Assembly: GCF_023898315.1 (NCBI RefSeq)
Contig: NC_064618.1
Location: 190,579,548 to 190,643,547 of the forward strand
Direction of reading: 5' to 3'
Source: Schistocerca nitens
Lineage: Eukaryota > Arthropoda > Insecta > Orthoptera > Acrididae
DNA length: 64,000 bases
Below the pieces are notes generated by a model, which did no database searches, had not been told where the DNA came from, and saw only the letters and a list, made by a program, of their open reading frames with translations. The position numbers and the translations under genes were made by a program. Below are positions 1-9,850 of this stretch, in pieces (positions within the stretch are counted from its first letter, which is position 1; the number at the start of each line of letters is the position of its first letter).

Positions 1-920
1 CAGGTATATATGATAGACATGTAAAGTTATCCTGACGGAATGTACATGTTCATAATCAGTAACCAAGTTTGTATTATTGCGACCCCAGAAAAGGAAAGCA
101 GGAGAAGAAGCTGCTTACCATTTGCTTGACATCTTTACCACTATAGGTGCTCCAAGTGTGCTGCAGTCAGATAATGGTCGAGTTTTCGAACCATGTTATA
201 AATGATCTAATGAACATGTGGCCTGAACTGAAATTGGTACATGGAAAACCCATGCATATCCAAAGCCTAAGTTCCATCGAATGAGCCAATCAGAACGTGC
301 AAAATGTGATAATGACATGGATGTAGACTAATAACTCAAACCAATTGGGCTGAGAGTCTTCGATTCATCCAGTTCACGATAAACCATACTTTCCATCATG
401 GAATTCACAATCGCTACACGAGGCACTGTTTGGCTGTGCAAAAACAGGGCTGAGTACTTCAAATCTGCGTAATAAAGTTATTGATAACATAGTGACAGTG
501 TAAGACCTGATGAAAGTCGAAGAAGAAATGGGGGATGCTATAATCGTAGGAATATTCCCAACCATGAGACTGCCGCCCTGGAGGTCGAACCAGCAGAAAG
601 TCAAGACCAGTTACATGACAACAAGTTGGAAATACTTTGTGTAGTTTGTGAAGAAGAGTCTAGTGTAGCTCACTGTAGAGGCAAAGATGTGCATCCAATT
701 TGTAGAAGAAATAGTGAGGTAGATGAAGAATATGAAGCAAAAATTATTTGGAAACTATGTTATAATAAACACGGAATCAGAAGAGAGCACGAGCTAACGA
801 CACTTTGTAAGCACAAGGTGCTACAATGCTTAATAATTCAGATGCAAAATTCCCATCTGCAAAAGTTGGAGACAATGTTCCCATCATTATACCAGGTATT
901 GACAGATGTCACGGAGATCA
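1..920 (+). pseudogene. Ginger/KRBA2-type DDE integrase relic
   Basis: This is a decayed integrase-like gene entering from the left edge. Read over several frames it shows an RNase-H-fold core. A first catalytic Asp lies in an IDM-S-PDGMY context (about 10-45), a second Asp in GAPSVLQSDNGR (about 150-180), and a Glu in an IE-ANQNVQNV context (about 280-300). A tail with many Cys and His residues follows (LCVVCEEES, 630-760), and then KVGDNV-IIIP at 860-900. This order matches the integrases of Ginger-type DNA transposons and their vertebrate relative KRBA2. Those families act in the nucleus on DNA ends. Stops (for example within IE*ANQ) and frameshifts show it is dead. A SINE abuts its 3' end. 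The family call is fairly sure; the exact subfamily is not. Confidence 0.7.
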
Positions 921-1120
921 AAAATGGTTCAAATGGCTCTGAGCACTATGGGACTTAACATCTGAGGTCACCAATCCCCTAGAACTTAGAACTGCTTAAA
1001 CCTAACCAACCTAAGGACATCACATACATCCATGCCCGAGGCAGGATTCGAACATGCGACCGCAGCGGTCGCGTGATTCCAGACTGAAGCTCCTAGAACC
1101 GCTCGGTCACAGAGGCTGGC
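921..1120 (-). repeat. tRNA-derived SINE, family S1
   Basis: This is a minus-strand copy of the commonest SINE in the window. The tRNA-like head is at the right end, with the B-box-like GGTTCGAATCC (degraded here to catgttcgaatcc on the minus strand). The variable-arm hairpin GCGACCGC/GCGGTCGC marks a class II (Leu/Ser-type) tRNA ancestor. The body carries the common CTTAGGTTAGTTAGG and ends near GAGCCATTTGAACCAT. I saw no clear target duplication. Confidence 0.85.
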
Positions 1121-2161
1121 GGTGAAGCTAATGTTGCAGCTCCTGTTGGTGGCGCCGAGCGACGATTACGCCACCATTTCCCTTCTCAAATTTCCGCCCG
1201 CCGCAACGATCAATCTTTTGGTTTAGATTTTTATTCATTATACTCAGCAACAGTTTTTGAAGAGTGTCGATGTGAATAAATAGCACTTTATTTGGGTTAA
1301 AAACTGTGTTTTAACACAATCGGTGTGCTGTTTCTTCACATCGGAAATCTTATTATTCCATTCACTCCGAGACCCCTCAGTGCAATTAGTGTTCTTCTGT
1401 TGTGCCACTTATACTTGTTTGACACAGTCCTAGAAGAAAGTTGAACGCGACGAAAGCTCACAAGTCCTTCCTTCACACAGTGAAAGTAAAATTATATACT
1501 ACTACAATTTTAAAAGATAAACTTCAAATATTTTCCGAAAAAAGTGAATAGATATAATATAAAATAAAAATATCGACACTCGATATTGCTGTTTTGTAGT
1601 CGATATATCGATGTGCCGTGCGGAAAGTATAGCTGAAATATTCCATATTTTTGTGAACAGAAATTTTGATATTGACATGTAGTTAATCAACAGCCGGGTT
1701 AGAACCGCATTTGATTTCGTTTAATGTTGAGCAGCAACTTGTGTGTCGAGTGTAGTCAAGTAGATCATAGGGGTGTGTTTTATGCTGTGCGTTACGCTGA
1801 CATCGACTCGGTGATAATATGGGACAACCGCTTAACCGGCGCATTTATCTTGGACAGTCCAGACCACCTAGTTAGTACAACTAACCTGCAGTGGTGTGAA
1901 CAGCTGTAGTTAAGCCGTAAAAAGAGGCAACCAGAGAACAGTATAGCTTCGAATGTCATTCAATTTGTGAATAGGGTGAAATTATATACGGTAGAACTCA
2001 GGCAATACGTTTCTTATGGGACCAGAGGGAAAATGTAACCTGCTCGGATTCTTAGCTAAAATAGTATTGTAATTAACAACAAGAATAATAAAAATTTCTA
2101 TCCTAAACGCAAAGTAATTTTTCAGCGTGTAGTTTAATACAGAAGCCTCTGAAGGCAAGAG
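1121..2161. other. No recognised gene or repeat
   Basis: This is AT-rich sequence with only short open frames and no motif I can name. Part of it could be the remaining 3' end of the Ginger-type element to the left, but nothing in the sequence proves that. Confidence 0.4.
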
Positions 2162-2589
2162 TTACTCGTCTGCTAATCTCTTAACTCCTGTCATATCCGA
2201 GTCCGAGGAATACATTTCAATACTGAAGCTATCATCTGCTTCGTTGATAATGAGGCGATCAACAACAGAATTCACGAAGCCACCCAAGCACCACATTTTC
2301 TCCGCTTCTTTTTGACGTTCTGTTCTGCATCCAGCCAGCGTTCAGCAGTGATGAATGACACAGCTTCGTCCATTAGCTCCAGTATATATGGCCGCTTAAA
2401 TGTTTAGTTTCTCGCTGAAATTCCTTTAATTTGGATCCACAGCGGCTCTGCTGGATTCGCATTGCAATGGTATGACACCAACTGTAAAAATGCAGCAATG
2501 TACGCTGAGCTCGGTGTTTCCCACGTTTCTACGATGCTCATCACCTTGGCTCGTATGAGCCTACATCTGTGGTGTAAAACGACGGACAT
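2162..2589 (-). pseudogene. Tc1/IS630-type transposase C-terminal relic
   Basis: The minus strand reads, in two frames, NANPAEPLWIQIKGISARN and then VKKEAEKMW followed by an acidic tail ending ...VKRLADE-stop at 2162. The pattern, N-P-E-WIK plus a downstream helix containing VKKEEEKMW, resembles the last catalytic segment and C-terminus of a Tc1/IS630-superfamily transposase of the sort common in insects. The upstream catalytic Asp residues and the N-terminus are not recognisable, and stops interrupt the reading. It is a dead fragment. The subfamily is unknown. Confidence 0.5.
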
Positions 2590-3199
2590 AGGAAGGATAT
2601 TTGAATTTTCATTTTCTGACCCAAAGATTTAATTCTTTATGTTTTCTTATTGTAAGCAATATTTATTAATAATCTCTTGTAAAATATCGATAGCTAAGAA
2701 GTTATATCCACAGTGAGAACTGGAGTTTTTCTTGTGATATATAATTAGAAACAGTAAGAGGGGCACTTTCATACAAAATTATAACTAGATACACGTTGGT
2801 TAGCATATTTAATGAATTTTTATATTTAAATGATGTATGTAATCGAAATGAGCGAAAATACGAAGAGACCAACATGAGAATAGAACTAGTGATTCATAGA
2901 ATAACCTATTATTGTTCTCCAGTTACTGATTGGTTGTTTACAAAGACGACTTTCTCGGCAAACTTCTAAGCCGACTTTCTACGTAAACTTGTGGAATCAT
3001 TAAGAATAACCTCGTTATCGCCATTTTACCGTGTTCCAAGCGCGTGTTTCCCAAGAAGCAGGGAATAGCTTCAGGTATTTTCACAGCAGCTATTAACAGC
3101 GCGTCAATCAGACCAACTACACCAGCCACATTCGAAATGATCCCAAATGAAATGATCAGATTACACAAGTAACGGGTAAGGCAAGCTCTAGATTATTGG
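2590..3199. other. No recognised gene or repeat
   Basis: AT-rich DNA. Short minus-strand frames (for example 2938-3168) show no recognisable domain and are probably chance. Confidence 0.4.
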
Positions 3200-3701
3200 T
3201 AGATTCCTGAAGCGATGCAGTCCTTCAACAAAGAAAATAGCTTACACTACGTTAGTTCGTCCAGTCTTAGAGCATTGTTCGTCTGTATGGGATCCTTACC
3301 AATTGGGTCCGATTCAAGAGATTGAGAAGGTCCGAAGAAGAGCGGCAAGATTCGACACTGGTACATTTAGCCATCGCGAGAGCGTTACAAATCTCATAGA
3401 AAGTTTGAAGTGGGACACACTTGCAGATAGACGGCGCGCTAAACGGAAGGGGCTGCTCACTAAATTCCGAAATCCGATCTTCCCCGGGGATGCAGAGCAT
3501 ATATTACCACGAACTTTCAAATCGCGCAACGATCACCATTCAAAGATAAGGGAAATTAGAGCTGTACTGAGGCGTTCAGATAGTCTTTTTTCCCTCGCGC
3601 ATTCCGCGAGTGGAACAGTGGCGGGGAAATATAACTTAGGCGCGAATTGTGCCCTCTGCCACACAGCGCTTTGTGGATAGCGGAGTATATATGTAGATGT
3701 A
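3200..3701 (+). pseudogene. LINE 3' fragment (Jockey/CR1-like RT thumb and tail)
   Basis: The plus strand encodes the region after the RT active site of a non-LTR retrotransposon: LVRPVLEHCSSVWDPY, IEKVRRRAARF-TG, SVTNLIESLKWDTLADRRRAKR, HILPRTFKSRNDH and KIREIRA. A non-coding tail follows, ending in a GATGTA-type simple sequence at about 3690-3701. The same signature recurs in the window at 14.5-15.5, 58.5-59.1 and 60.6-61.9 kb, so this is a multicopy family. The piece is 5'-truncated, as is usual for LINEs, and a Tc1-like element sits directly at its tail. Calling it Jockey/CR1 rather than another LINE clade is tentative. Confidence 0.7.
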
Positions 3702-3836
3702 CACTACTGGCCAGTAAAATTGCTACACCAAGAAGAAATGCATATGATAAACGGGTATTCATTGAAGAAATATATTATACTAGAACTGACATGTGATTAC
3801 ATTTTCACGCAATTTGGGTGCATAGATCCTAAGAAA

Positions 3837-4877
3837 TCAGAACCCAGAACAACTACCTCTGGCCGTAATAACGGCCTTGATAGCCTGGGCATTGAATCAA
3901 ACAGAGCTTGGATGGCGTGAACAGGTACAGCAGCCAATGCAGCTTCAACACGATACCACAGGTCATCAAGAGTAGTGGCTGACCAATTGTGACGAGCCAG
4001 TTGCTCGCCCACCATTGACCAGACGTTTTCAATTGTTGAGAGATATGGAGAATGTGCTGGCCAGGGCAGCAGTCGAATATTTTCTGTATCCAGAAAGGCC
4101 CGTACAGGACCTGTAACATGCGGTTATGCATTATACAGCTGAAATGTATGTTTTCGTAGGGATCGAATGAATGGTAGAGCCACGGGTCGTAACACATCTG
4201 AAATGTAAAGTCCACTGTTCAAAGTGCCGTCAATGAGAACAAGAGGTGACCGAGACGTGTAACCAATGGCTCCCCATACCATCACGTCGGGTGATAAGCC
4301 AGTATGGCGATGATGAATACACGCTTCCAACGTGCGTTCACCGCGATGTCTCCAAACACGTATGCGACCATCATGATGCTGTAAACGGAAACCTGGATTC
4401 ATCCCAAAACATGATGTTTTGCCATTCGTGCACCCAGGTTCGTCGTTGAGTACACCATCGCAGGCGCTCCTGTCTATGATGCAACGTCAAGGATAACCGC
4501 AGCCATGGTCTCCGAGCTGATAGTCCATGCTGCTGCAAACGTCGCCGAACTGTTCGTGCAGATGGTTGTTGTCTTGCAGACGTCACCATCTGTTGACTCA
4601 GGGATCGAGACGTGGCTGCGCGATCCGTTACAGCCATCCGAATAAGATGCCTGTCATCTCGACTGCTAGTGATACGAGTCCCTTGGGATCCAGCACGGCG
4701 TTCCCTATTATCCTCCTGAACCCACCGATGCCATATTGTGCTAACAGTCATTGGATCTCGACCAACGCGAGCAGCAATGTCGCGATACGTTAAACCCCAA
4801 GCGCGATAGGTTGCAATCCGACCTTTATCGAAATCTGAAACGTGATGGTACGCATTTCTTGTCCTTACACGAGGCAT
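3837..4877 (-). pseudogene. Tc1-like DD34E transposase X1 (inactivated)
   Basis: The family cuts and pastes DNA at TA sites. The start chosen is the ATG at 4877 (MPRVRTRN). Domains in order are an N-terminal helix-turn-helix (DFDKGRIATYRAWGLTYRDIA), a second HTH around RTVRRRLQQHG, and the DDE core. The first Asp is intact in FWDESRF. A frameshift follows near 4390-4400, after which the frame resumes with HDGRIRVWR. The second catalytic Asp is changed to Tyr in a QLYNA context, followed at once by a stop where Arg is expected. The third residue is kept in TIENVW, although the preceding SPDLSP has decayed to SPYLST. The last residues are also frameshifted. This copy cannot make active transposase. 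The intact spacing of 34 residues is visible in the sister copy at 15763-16804. Confidence 0.85.
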
Positions 4878-4890
4878 CACAACAACGTTT

Positions 4891-5109
4891 TGCCCGCATC
4901 TCGTGGTCGTGCGGTAGCGTTCTCGCTTCCCACGCCCGGGTTTCCGGGTTCGATTCCCGGCGGGGTCAGGGATTTTCTCTGCCTCGTGATGGCTGGGTGT
5001 TGTGTGATGTCCTTAGGTTAGTTAGGTTTAAGTAGTTCTAAGTTCTAGGGGACTGATGGCCATAGCTGTTAAGTCCCATAGTGCTCAGAGCCATTTGAAC
5101 CATTTTTGA
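4891..5109 (+). repeat. tRNA-derived SINE, family S2, inside transposon X1
   Basis: It is flanked by a perfect 12-bp target duplication, ACAACAACGTTT (4879-4890 and 5110-5121). The tRNA-like head reads GTGGTCGTGCGGTAGCG and then the T-arm GGGTTCGATTCCC. The body, from TGATGTCCTTAGGTTAG to GAGCCATTTGAACCAT, is shared with family S1 although the head differs. It inserted just upstream of the transposase start, so it is younger than X1. Confidence 0.9.
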
Positions 5110-5369
5110 ACAACAACGTTTCACCGGGCCACGCCGGTCAAATGCTGTTTGTGTATGAGAAATCGGTTGGAAACTTTCCACATGTCAGCACGTTGTAGGT
5201 GTCGCCACCGGCGCCAACCTTGTGTGAATGCTCTGAAACGCTAATCTTTTGCATATCACAGCTTCTTCTTCCTGTCGGTGAAATTTCGCGTCTGTAGCAC
5301 ATCATCTTCGTTCTGTAGTAATTTTAATGGCCAGTAGTGTAGATTAATACGGTTATTTGTTAAAACCTT

Positions 5370-5700
5370 GATAATTATCTTTTACAGCTCGAACTACTGC
5401 GGACTTGCAGGAATAGAGACTGTGAGGTTCTGGAAGATACCAACAGGGATGTGCAGTCACGCCGACTCCAGCGCCGTAGCCAGTTGCTTTAGTTTTCACG
5501 ATTGAGGACCCACGACGCGACTGTCTGATCGAGATGGTGCCCCAGATTCTCAGTTGGGTTGAAACCCGGTGGAATGGAGGCCAGAGGAGTAGGAGAAACT
5601 AATTGTGTTGCTCATCGAACCACCCACTTACGCTGCATTGCCCTGCCGGTAGCTGCCACCGTGCCGAGGAAGAATAAGCCGCGTTTAGCGGTGGACATGG
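5370..5700 (-). pseudogene. Tc1-like transposase C-terminal relic
   Basis: The minus strand, with one or two frameshifts, reads GWFDEQHN, LLLLWPPF, PGFNPTENLGHHLDQTV and QLATALESAWLHIPVGIFQNL. That is the W-P-PDFNPIENLWDHLD signature around the last catalytic Glu, plus the C-terminal helix of a Tc1 transposase. The sequence differs from elements X, Y and Z in this window, so it is another family. Only the end of the gene survives. Confidence 0.65.
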
Positions 5701-5800
5701 TCTCCAAGGATAGACGAATTACTTGATACTGTAGCGGGTCAGGGCTTAGTCACTGTAGACACTGAGTGTCAGTGGCATAGGGGAGCAAAGGTCATTATTT

Positions 5801-6112
5801 TGTTAGGGATGTCGGGAACGAAGCGACACTTTGTAGGCGGTGAGGTGTGAGTGAAACATTGGTGGTTCAACTAATAGTCATTTATTGAGACATAAGACTA
5901 TTTAAACAGACTAGTACATTGTAGCTCGCTCAATTCCTCGCGGCTGCGGAGCGGCCGAGTCGTTGTGTGCAGATTCTGGCGACAGGTGAGGCTGCGACGG
6001 CACGTGTTGCACCGGCGCGCCGACAGCATACCTTCCCTCATTACAGTGCCCGTGACTCTCAGCGGCGGCGTCACGGCCTCCTTCTTGTGAATTCGCTCGT
6101 CGCGTATTAACA
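5801..6112 (-). repeat. Candidate 312-bp LTR (TGTTA...TAACA)
   Basis: The segment begins TGTTAGGGAT and ends GTATTAACA, giving 5-bp inverted ends of the TG...CA type. Read on the minus strand it has a TATA-like TTTAAATAG followed by AATAAA near 5880, as expected for U3-R-U5. I found no target duplication, no convincing primer site and no second copy, so this is only a candidate. Confidence 0.35.
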
Positions 6113-6295
6113 AGCAGCTACTGCGTCACGCGGATTGCTCCGTCCCGGTATCGAACCAGTGACCCTTACGTTCTGCGTCTTCTGGCGGAATTCATCAGTC
6201 TCTACGTTCACAGGTGACCCATTTGGCGAGGCCGCAGTCCCTTCATTCTCAAAAGCCACCTGGGTAGGTACCACACAAACATCTTCTTGATAATA

Positions 6296-7717
6296 CACTC
6301 CCGGAAATTGAAATAAGAACACCATGAATTCATTGTCCCAGGAAGGGGAAACTTTATTCACACATTCCTGGGGTCAGATACATCACATGATCACACTGAC
6401 AGAACCACAGGCACATAGACACAGGCAACAGAGCATGCACAATGTCGGCACTAGTACAGTGTATATCCACCTTTCGCAGCAATGCAGGCTGCTATTCTCC
6501 CATGGAGACGATCGTAGAGATGCTGGATGCAGTCCTGTGGAACGGCTTGCCATGCCATTTCCACCTGGCGCCTCAGTTGGACCAGCGTTCGTGCTGGACG
6601 TGCAGACCGCGTGAGACGACGCTTCATCCAGTCCCAAACATGCTCAATGGGGGACATATCCGGAGATCTTGCTGGCCAGGGTAGTTGACCTACACCTTCT
6701 AGAGCACGTTGGGTGGCACAGGATACATGCGGACGTGCATTGTCCTGTTGGAACAGCAAGGTCCCTTGCCGGTCTATGAATGGTAGAACGATGGGTTCGA
6801 TGACGGTTTGGATGTACCGTGCACTATTCAGTGTCCCCTCGACGATCACCAGTGGTGTACGGCCAGTGTAGCAGATCGCTCCCCACACCATGATGCCGGG
6901 TGTTGGCCCTGTGTGCCTCGGTCGTATGCAGTCCTGATTGTGGCGCTCACCTGCACGGCGCCAAACACTCATACGACCATCATTGGCACCAAGGCAGAAG
7001 CGACTCTCATCGCTGAAGACGACACGTCTCCATTCGTCCCTCCATTCACGCCTGTCGCGACACCACTGGAGGCGGGCTGCACGATGTTGGGGCGTGAGCG
7101 GAAGACGGCCTAACGGTGTGCGGGACCGTAGCCCAGCTTCATGGAGACGGTTGCGAATGGTCCTCGCCGATACCCCAGGAGCAACAGTGTCCCCAATTTG
7201 CTGGGAAGTGGCGGTGCGGTCCCCTACGGCACTGCGTAGGATCCTACGGTCTTGGCGTGCATCCGTGCGTCGCTGCGGTCCGGTCCCAGGTCGACGGGCA
7301 CGTGCACCTTCCGCCGACCACTGGCGACAACATCGATGTACTGTGGAGACCTCACGCCCCACGTGTTGAGCAATTCGGCGGTACGTCCACCCGGCCTCCC
7401 GCATGCCCACTATACGCCCTCGCTCAAAGTCCGTCAACTGCACATACGGTTCACGTCCACGCTGTCGCGGCATGCTACCAGTGTTAAAGACTGCGATGGA
7501 GCTCCGTATGCCACGGTAAACTGGCTGACACTGACGGCGGCGGTGCACAAATGCTGCGCAGCTAGCGCCATTCGACGGCCAACACCGCGGTTCCTGGTGT
7601 GTCCGCTGTGCCGTGCGTGTAATCATTGCTTGTACAGCCCTCTCGCAGTGTCCGGAGCAAGTATGGTGGGTCTGACACACCGGTGTCAATGTGTTCTTTT
7701 TTCCATTTCCAGGAGTG
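6296..7717. mobile_element. Tc1-like transposon Z, copy 1 (intact ORF)
   Basis: TA borders lie at 6294-6295 and 7718-7719. Inverted ends start CACTCCCGGAAATTGAAATA and CACTCCTGGAAATGGAAAA and continue to AAGAACAC. The length of 1422 bp is identical to copy 2 at 10970-12391, and I count only about 30 differences between them by eye, about 2 percent. The single gene runs on the minus strand and is uninterrupted. Confidence 0.93.
6451..7473 (-). CDS. Tc1-like transposase with DD32E spacing (apparently intact)
   Basis: This is a predicted nuclear transposase that would bind the element's inverted ends and move it to TA sites. The open frame runs further upstream to 7689, but MPRQ at 7473 is the likely start because it directly precedes the first helix-turn-helix and gives 340 residues, the usual Tc1 length. 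Residues 15-55 form the first HTH (FERGRIVGMREAGWTYRRIA) and about 72-110 the second. The catalytic core has D155 in VVFSDESRF, D244 in FQQDNARPH and E277 in DMSPIEHVW. D244 and E277 are separated by 32 residues, against 34 in typical Tc1 and in element X of this window. There are no stops or frameshifts, so this is the only plausibly functional coding region I can support here. Activity is not shown by sequence alone. Confidence 0.9.
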   Translation of the reverse strand: MPRQRGREPYVQLTDFERGRIVGMREAGWTYRRIAQHVGREVSTVHRCCRQWSAEGARARRPGTGPQRRTDARQDRRILRSAVGDRTATSQQIGDTVAPGVSARTIRNRLHEAGLRSRTPLGRLPLTPQHRAARLQWCRDRREWRDEWRRVVFSDESRFCLGANDGRMSVWRRAGERHNQDCIRPRHTGPTPGIMVWGAICYTGRTPLVIVEGTLNSARYIQTVIEPIVLPFIDRQGTLLFQQDNARPHVSCATQRALEGVGQLPWPARSPDMSPIEHVWDWMKRRLTRSARPARTLVQLRRQVEMAWQAVPQDCIQHLYDRLHGRIAACIAAKGGYTLY

Positions 7718-7719
7718 TA

Positions 7720-8466
7720 TATCGGACGGCATCTTCTGCGTTGACCTACTGACGTGGTACCGACATCTTCTTCTGTCGACCAGCGTATCTGCTAAGTCGT
7801 TGTAGCGACTTATGTCGTCCTTTGACTAACCATCGGTCCGTCCGTCCAGGCGAAGTTTCTTCGTGCCTTCTTTCTCCCCTCGAAGGGCCTTCCAAATTAC
7901 CACCTCAAAGGACCCCCTCACACCCGTTTGTCGAAGGTATTTATTCGATGCTTTTGCCAATTTCGCTAAGTTTCTAGGGCGGCGACTTAGTCTTCGGTCG
8001 TTGATCTGTGCTTATTGCGATGGGCCGATACGTGACCAATTTCGACGCACGTGCCGGCTTTCGATTGTTTTGCATCTATGCTGGTGTGGTCGGGCATTGC
8101 CCTGTCGTCCCCTTCCACATCGACAGGTACATCACGCATGCGAGTTTAGTACGCTGACAGTGCCTGGAGCATTGACCGCTGATGTGCGAAAAGCACTGGT
8201 CGTTGTTGCCTTGAAAGCATCGCCCGTTTGCTCGGTTGCTGATCTGTCGAAATGCTGAATGCTATGGCGCAAACTCCTCTGGTCATCGGCCTCCTCATGT
8301 TGGGCAGAAACATGACCAATGTCACACACGTGCCGGCTCCCTTTTCGACTGCTGCCGCTTCAGAATATTGTGGCTTAACGTGTCAAAGTCTCTAAAATGT
8401 TCACTTACTCTATAATAAGTCTTTACGTATTTTTCTGTTTTGAAATAATTATTGTACACAATTATT
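7720..8466. other. Unidentified DNA interrupted by transposon Z1
   Basis: Together with 6113-6293, this looks like one older sequence split by Z1. The minus strand has GC-rich open stretches, including two related segments about 280 bp apart (8031-8070 and 8311-8350, sharing TGACCAAT and ACGTGCCGGCT). No domain is recognisable. It may be an unclassified repeat or a decayed retroelement coding region. Confidence 0.3.
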
Positions 8467-9136
8467 ACACACTCTTCAGTACTTGTGTTGATCCATTGTA
8501 CCATCCAGTATGACGAGATCACCCAGAGAACGTAACCAAAGTATTCCCCAGACCATAAGGTTCCCACCTGTCTGCAGTGTATTTGCTTCCAGACGGTTCA
8601 CGCCGCACACGCCAATGGCCATCAGTCCGATGTAGCATAAATCGTGATGCTTAGCAACGGCTACCCGTCACCACTCAGCTGATGGCTACCTACGGTACTG
8701 GCATGCAAATTCTAGCCTTTGTCGTCGATGAACATCATTCATCATGGGTGTATGAAGCAGGTGCCTCCTGCGGAGGCCGCTACATAGCAACATTTTCTGG
8801 ACGGCCATTAAGGAGACAATCTTGGCAACCCCTGTCTCGTCTGGACATTCAGCTGCTCAACAGTTGCTCGTCTATTCGCCCGCACACATCTCCTTAACCA
8901 ACCACCACCGCTTTCATCTATGGCACGTAACGTACCACAGATGGCTCGGTGCTGGTTTTGGATAGCGCCTTTTGGCCATCCACGGTATACTTTAACCACG
9001 GCGGGATACAAACAGTTCACAAGCTCAGCCGTTTTGGAAATGATTCCACCGTTCTCCCTAAAGCCAGTGATCATGCCCATTTTGACGTCAGATAATTCGC
9101 TACGTTTCCGAGTTACAATGACTGCACTGGTTTTCG
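8467..9136 (-). pseudogene. Tc1-like transposase relic
   Basis: The minus strand reads ELSDVKMGMITGFRENGG and KTAELVNC (first HTH), IDESGGGWLRRCVRANRRAT (second HTH region) and, after many breaks, LEANTLQTGGNLMVWGIFW and SLGDLVILDGTM (the MVWG strand between catalytic residues). The piece containing the second Asp and the Glu is missing at the low-coordinate end. A SINE is inserted in the N-terminal leader. The order and motifs are Tc1-like. The gene is dead. Confidence 0.6.
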
Positions 9137-9333
9137 AATGGTTCAAATGGGTCTGAGCACTATGCGACTTAACTTCTGAGGTCATCAGTCGCCTAGAATT
9201 TAGAACTAATTAAACCTAACTAACCTAAGGACATCACACACATCCATGCCCGAGGCAGGATTCGAACCTGCGACCGTAGCGGTCGTTCGGCTCCAGACTG
9301 TAGCGCCTAGAACCGCAAGGCCACTCCGGCCGG
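9137..9333 (-). repeat. tRNA-derived SINE, family S1
   Basis: A 13-bp target duplication, GCACTGGTTTTCG (9124-9136 and 9334-9346), flanks it exactly. The head at the right end carries GGTTCGAATCC read on the minus strand, and the left end is AAATGGTTCAAATGG. It lies inside the Tc1 relic. Confidence 0.92.
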
Positions 9334-9636
9334 CGCACTGGTTTTCGTGTCCCCCGTCAGGCGTTATATACCCTACACAACTAGTTCTGACTGTTTTGCC
9401 GTTTGTAGATGCTTACTGCACGTTGACGTCCAAAGGTTATGGTTATATTAATTTTTATGGACCGTGCATAATAGTGTCTACAGAGACTGCGACTGTACAC
9501 GAATTTTGAAATAAAAACTACGTAGCTAGGGAATGATTAAGAAGGACGTTTATGGCTGTTATTAGAATATCTTAAAGTTTCAATTACAGTACGTACTAAT
9601 GAAATACCTAGTACGTAAGTAATACCTAATCCAAGA

Positions 9637-9838
9637 CGGCCGCTTTGGCCGAGCGGTTCTCGAAGCTTCAGTCTGGAAGCGCGCGACCGCTGCGGTCGCA
9701 GGTTCGAATCCTGTCTCGGGCATGGATGTGTGTGATGTCCTTAGGTTAGTTAGCTTTACGTAGTTCTAATTTCGAGGGGACTGATGACCTCAGATGTTAA
9801 TTCCCATAGTGCTCAGAGCCATTTGTACGTTTTTTAAA
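9637..9838 (+). repeat. tRNA-derived SINE, family S1
   Basis: It is flanked by an 11-of-12-bp duplication (CCTAATCCAAGA at 9625-9636, CCCAATCCAAGA at 9839-9850). The head reads GGCCGAGCGGTTCT and then the variable-arm hairpin GCGACCGCTGCGGTCGC, with B box GGTTCGAATCC. The body ends GAGCCATTTG and is followed by a short T/A-rich tail. Confidence 0.9.
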
Positions 9839-9850
9839 CCCAATCCAAGA

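Larger units (their letters stand above)
3702..5339. mobile_element. Tc1-like transposon X, copy 1
   Basis: The element is bounded by TA at 3700-3701 and at 5340-5341. Its terminal inverted repeats begin CACTACTGGCCAGTAAAAT on the left and CACTACTGGCCATTAAAAT on the right. Subtracting a 219-bp SINE and its 12-bp duplication (4879-5121) leaves about 1407 bp, close to the 1401-bp second copy at 15539-16939. One minus-strand transposase pseudogene fills the interior. TA duplication and size fit the Tc1 group of Tc1/mariner. Confidence 0.9.

Noticed and set aside
374-604. Minus-strand open frame opposite the integrase relic
   Set aside because: It is the antisense shadow of a decayed plus-strand integrase and shows no motif of its own.
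1724-1909. Small host exon candidate
   Set aside because: Sixty-one codons without motif, splice-site support or neighbouring exons; indistinguishable from chance.
6130-6200. tRNA-like stretch on the minus strand (GGTTCGATACCGG)
   Set aside because: Only a T-arm-like word is present; D-arm and acceptor pairing were not found and no duplication flanks it.
7252-7752. Plus-strand open frame of 166 codons across transposon Z1
   Set aside because: It is a GC-rich antisense shadow of the intact minus-strand transposase; the same shadow appears in copy 2.
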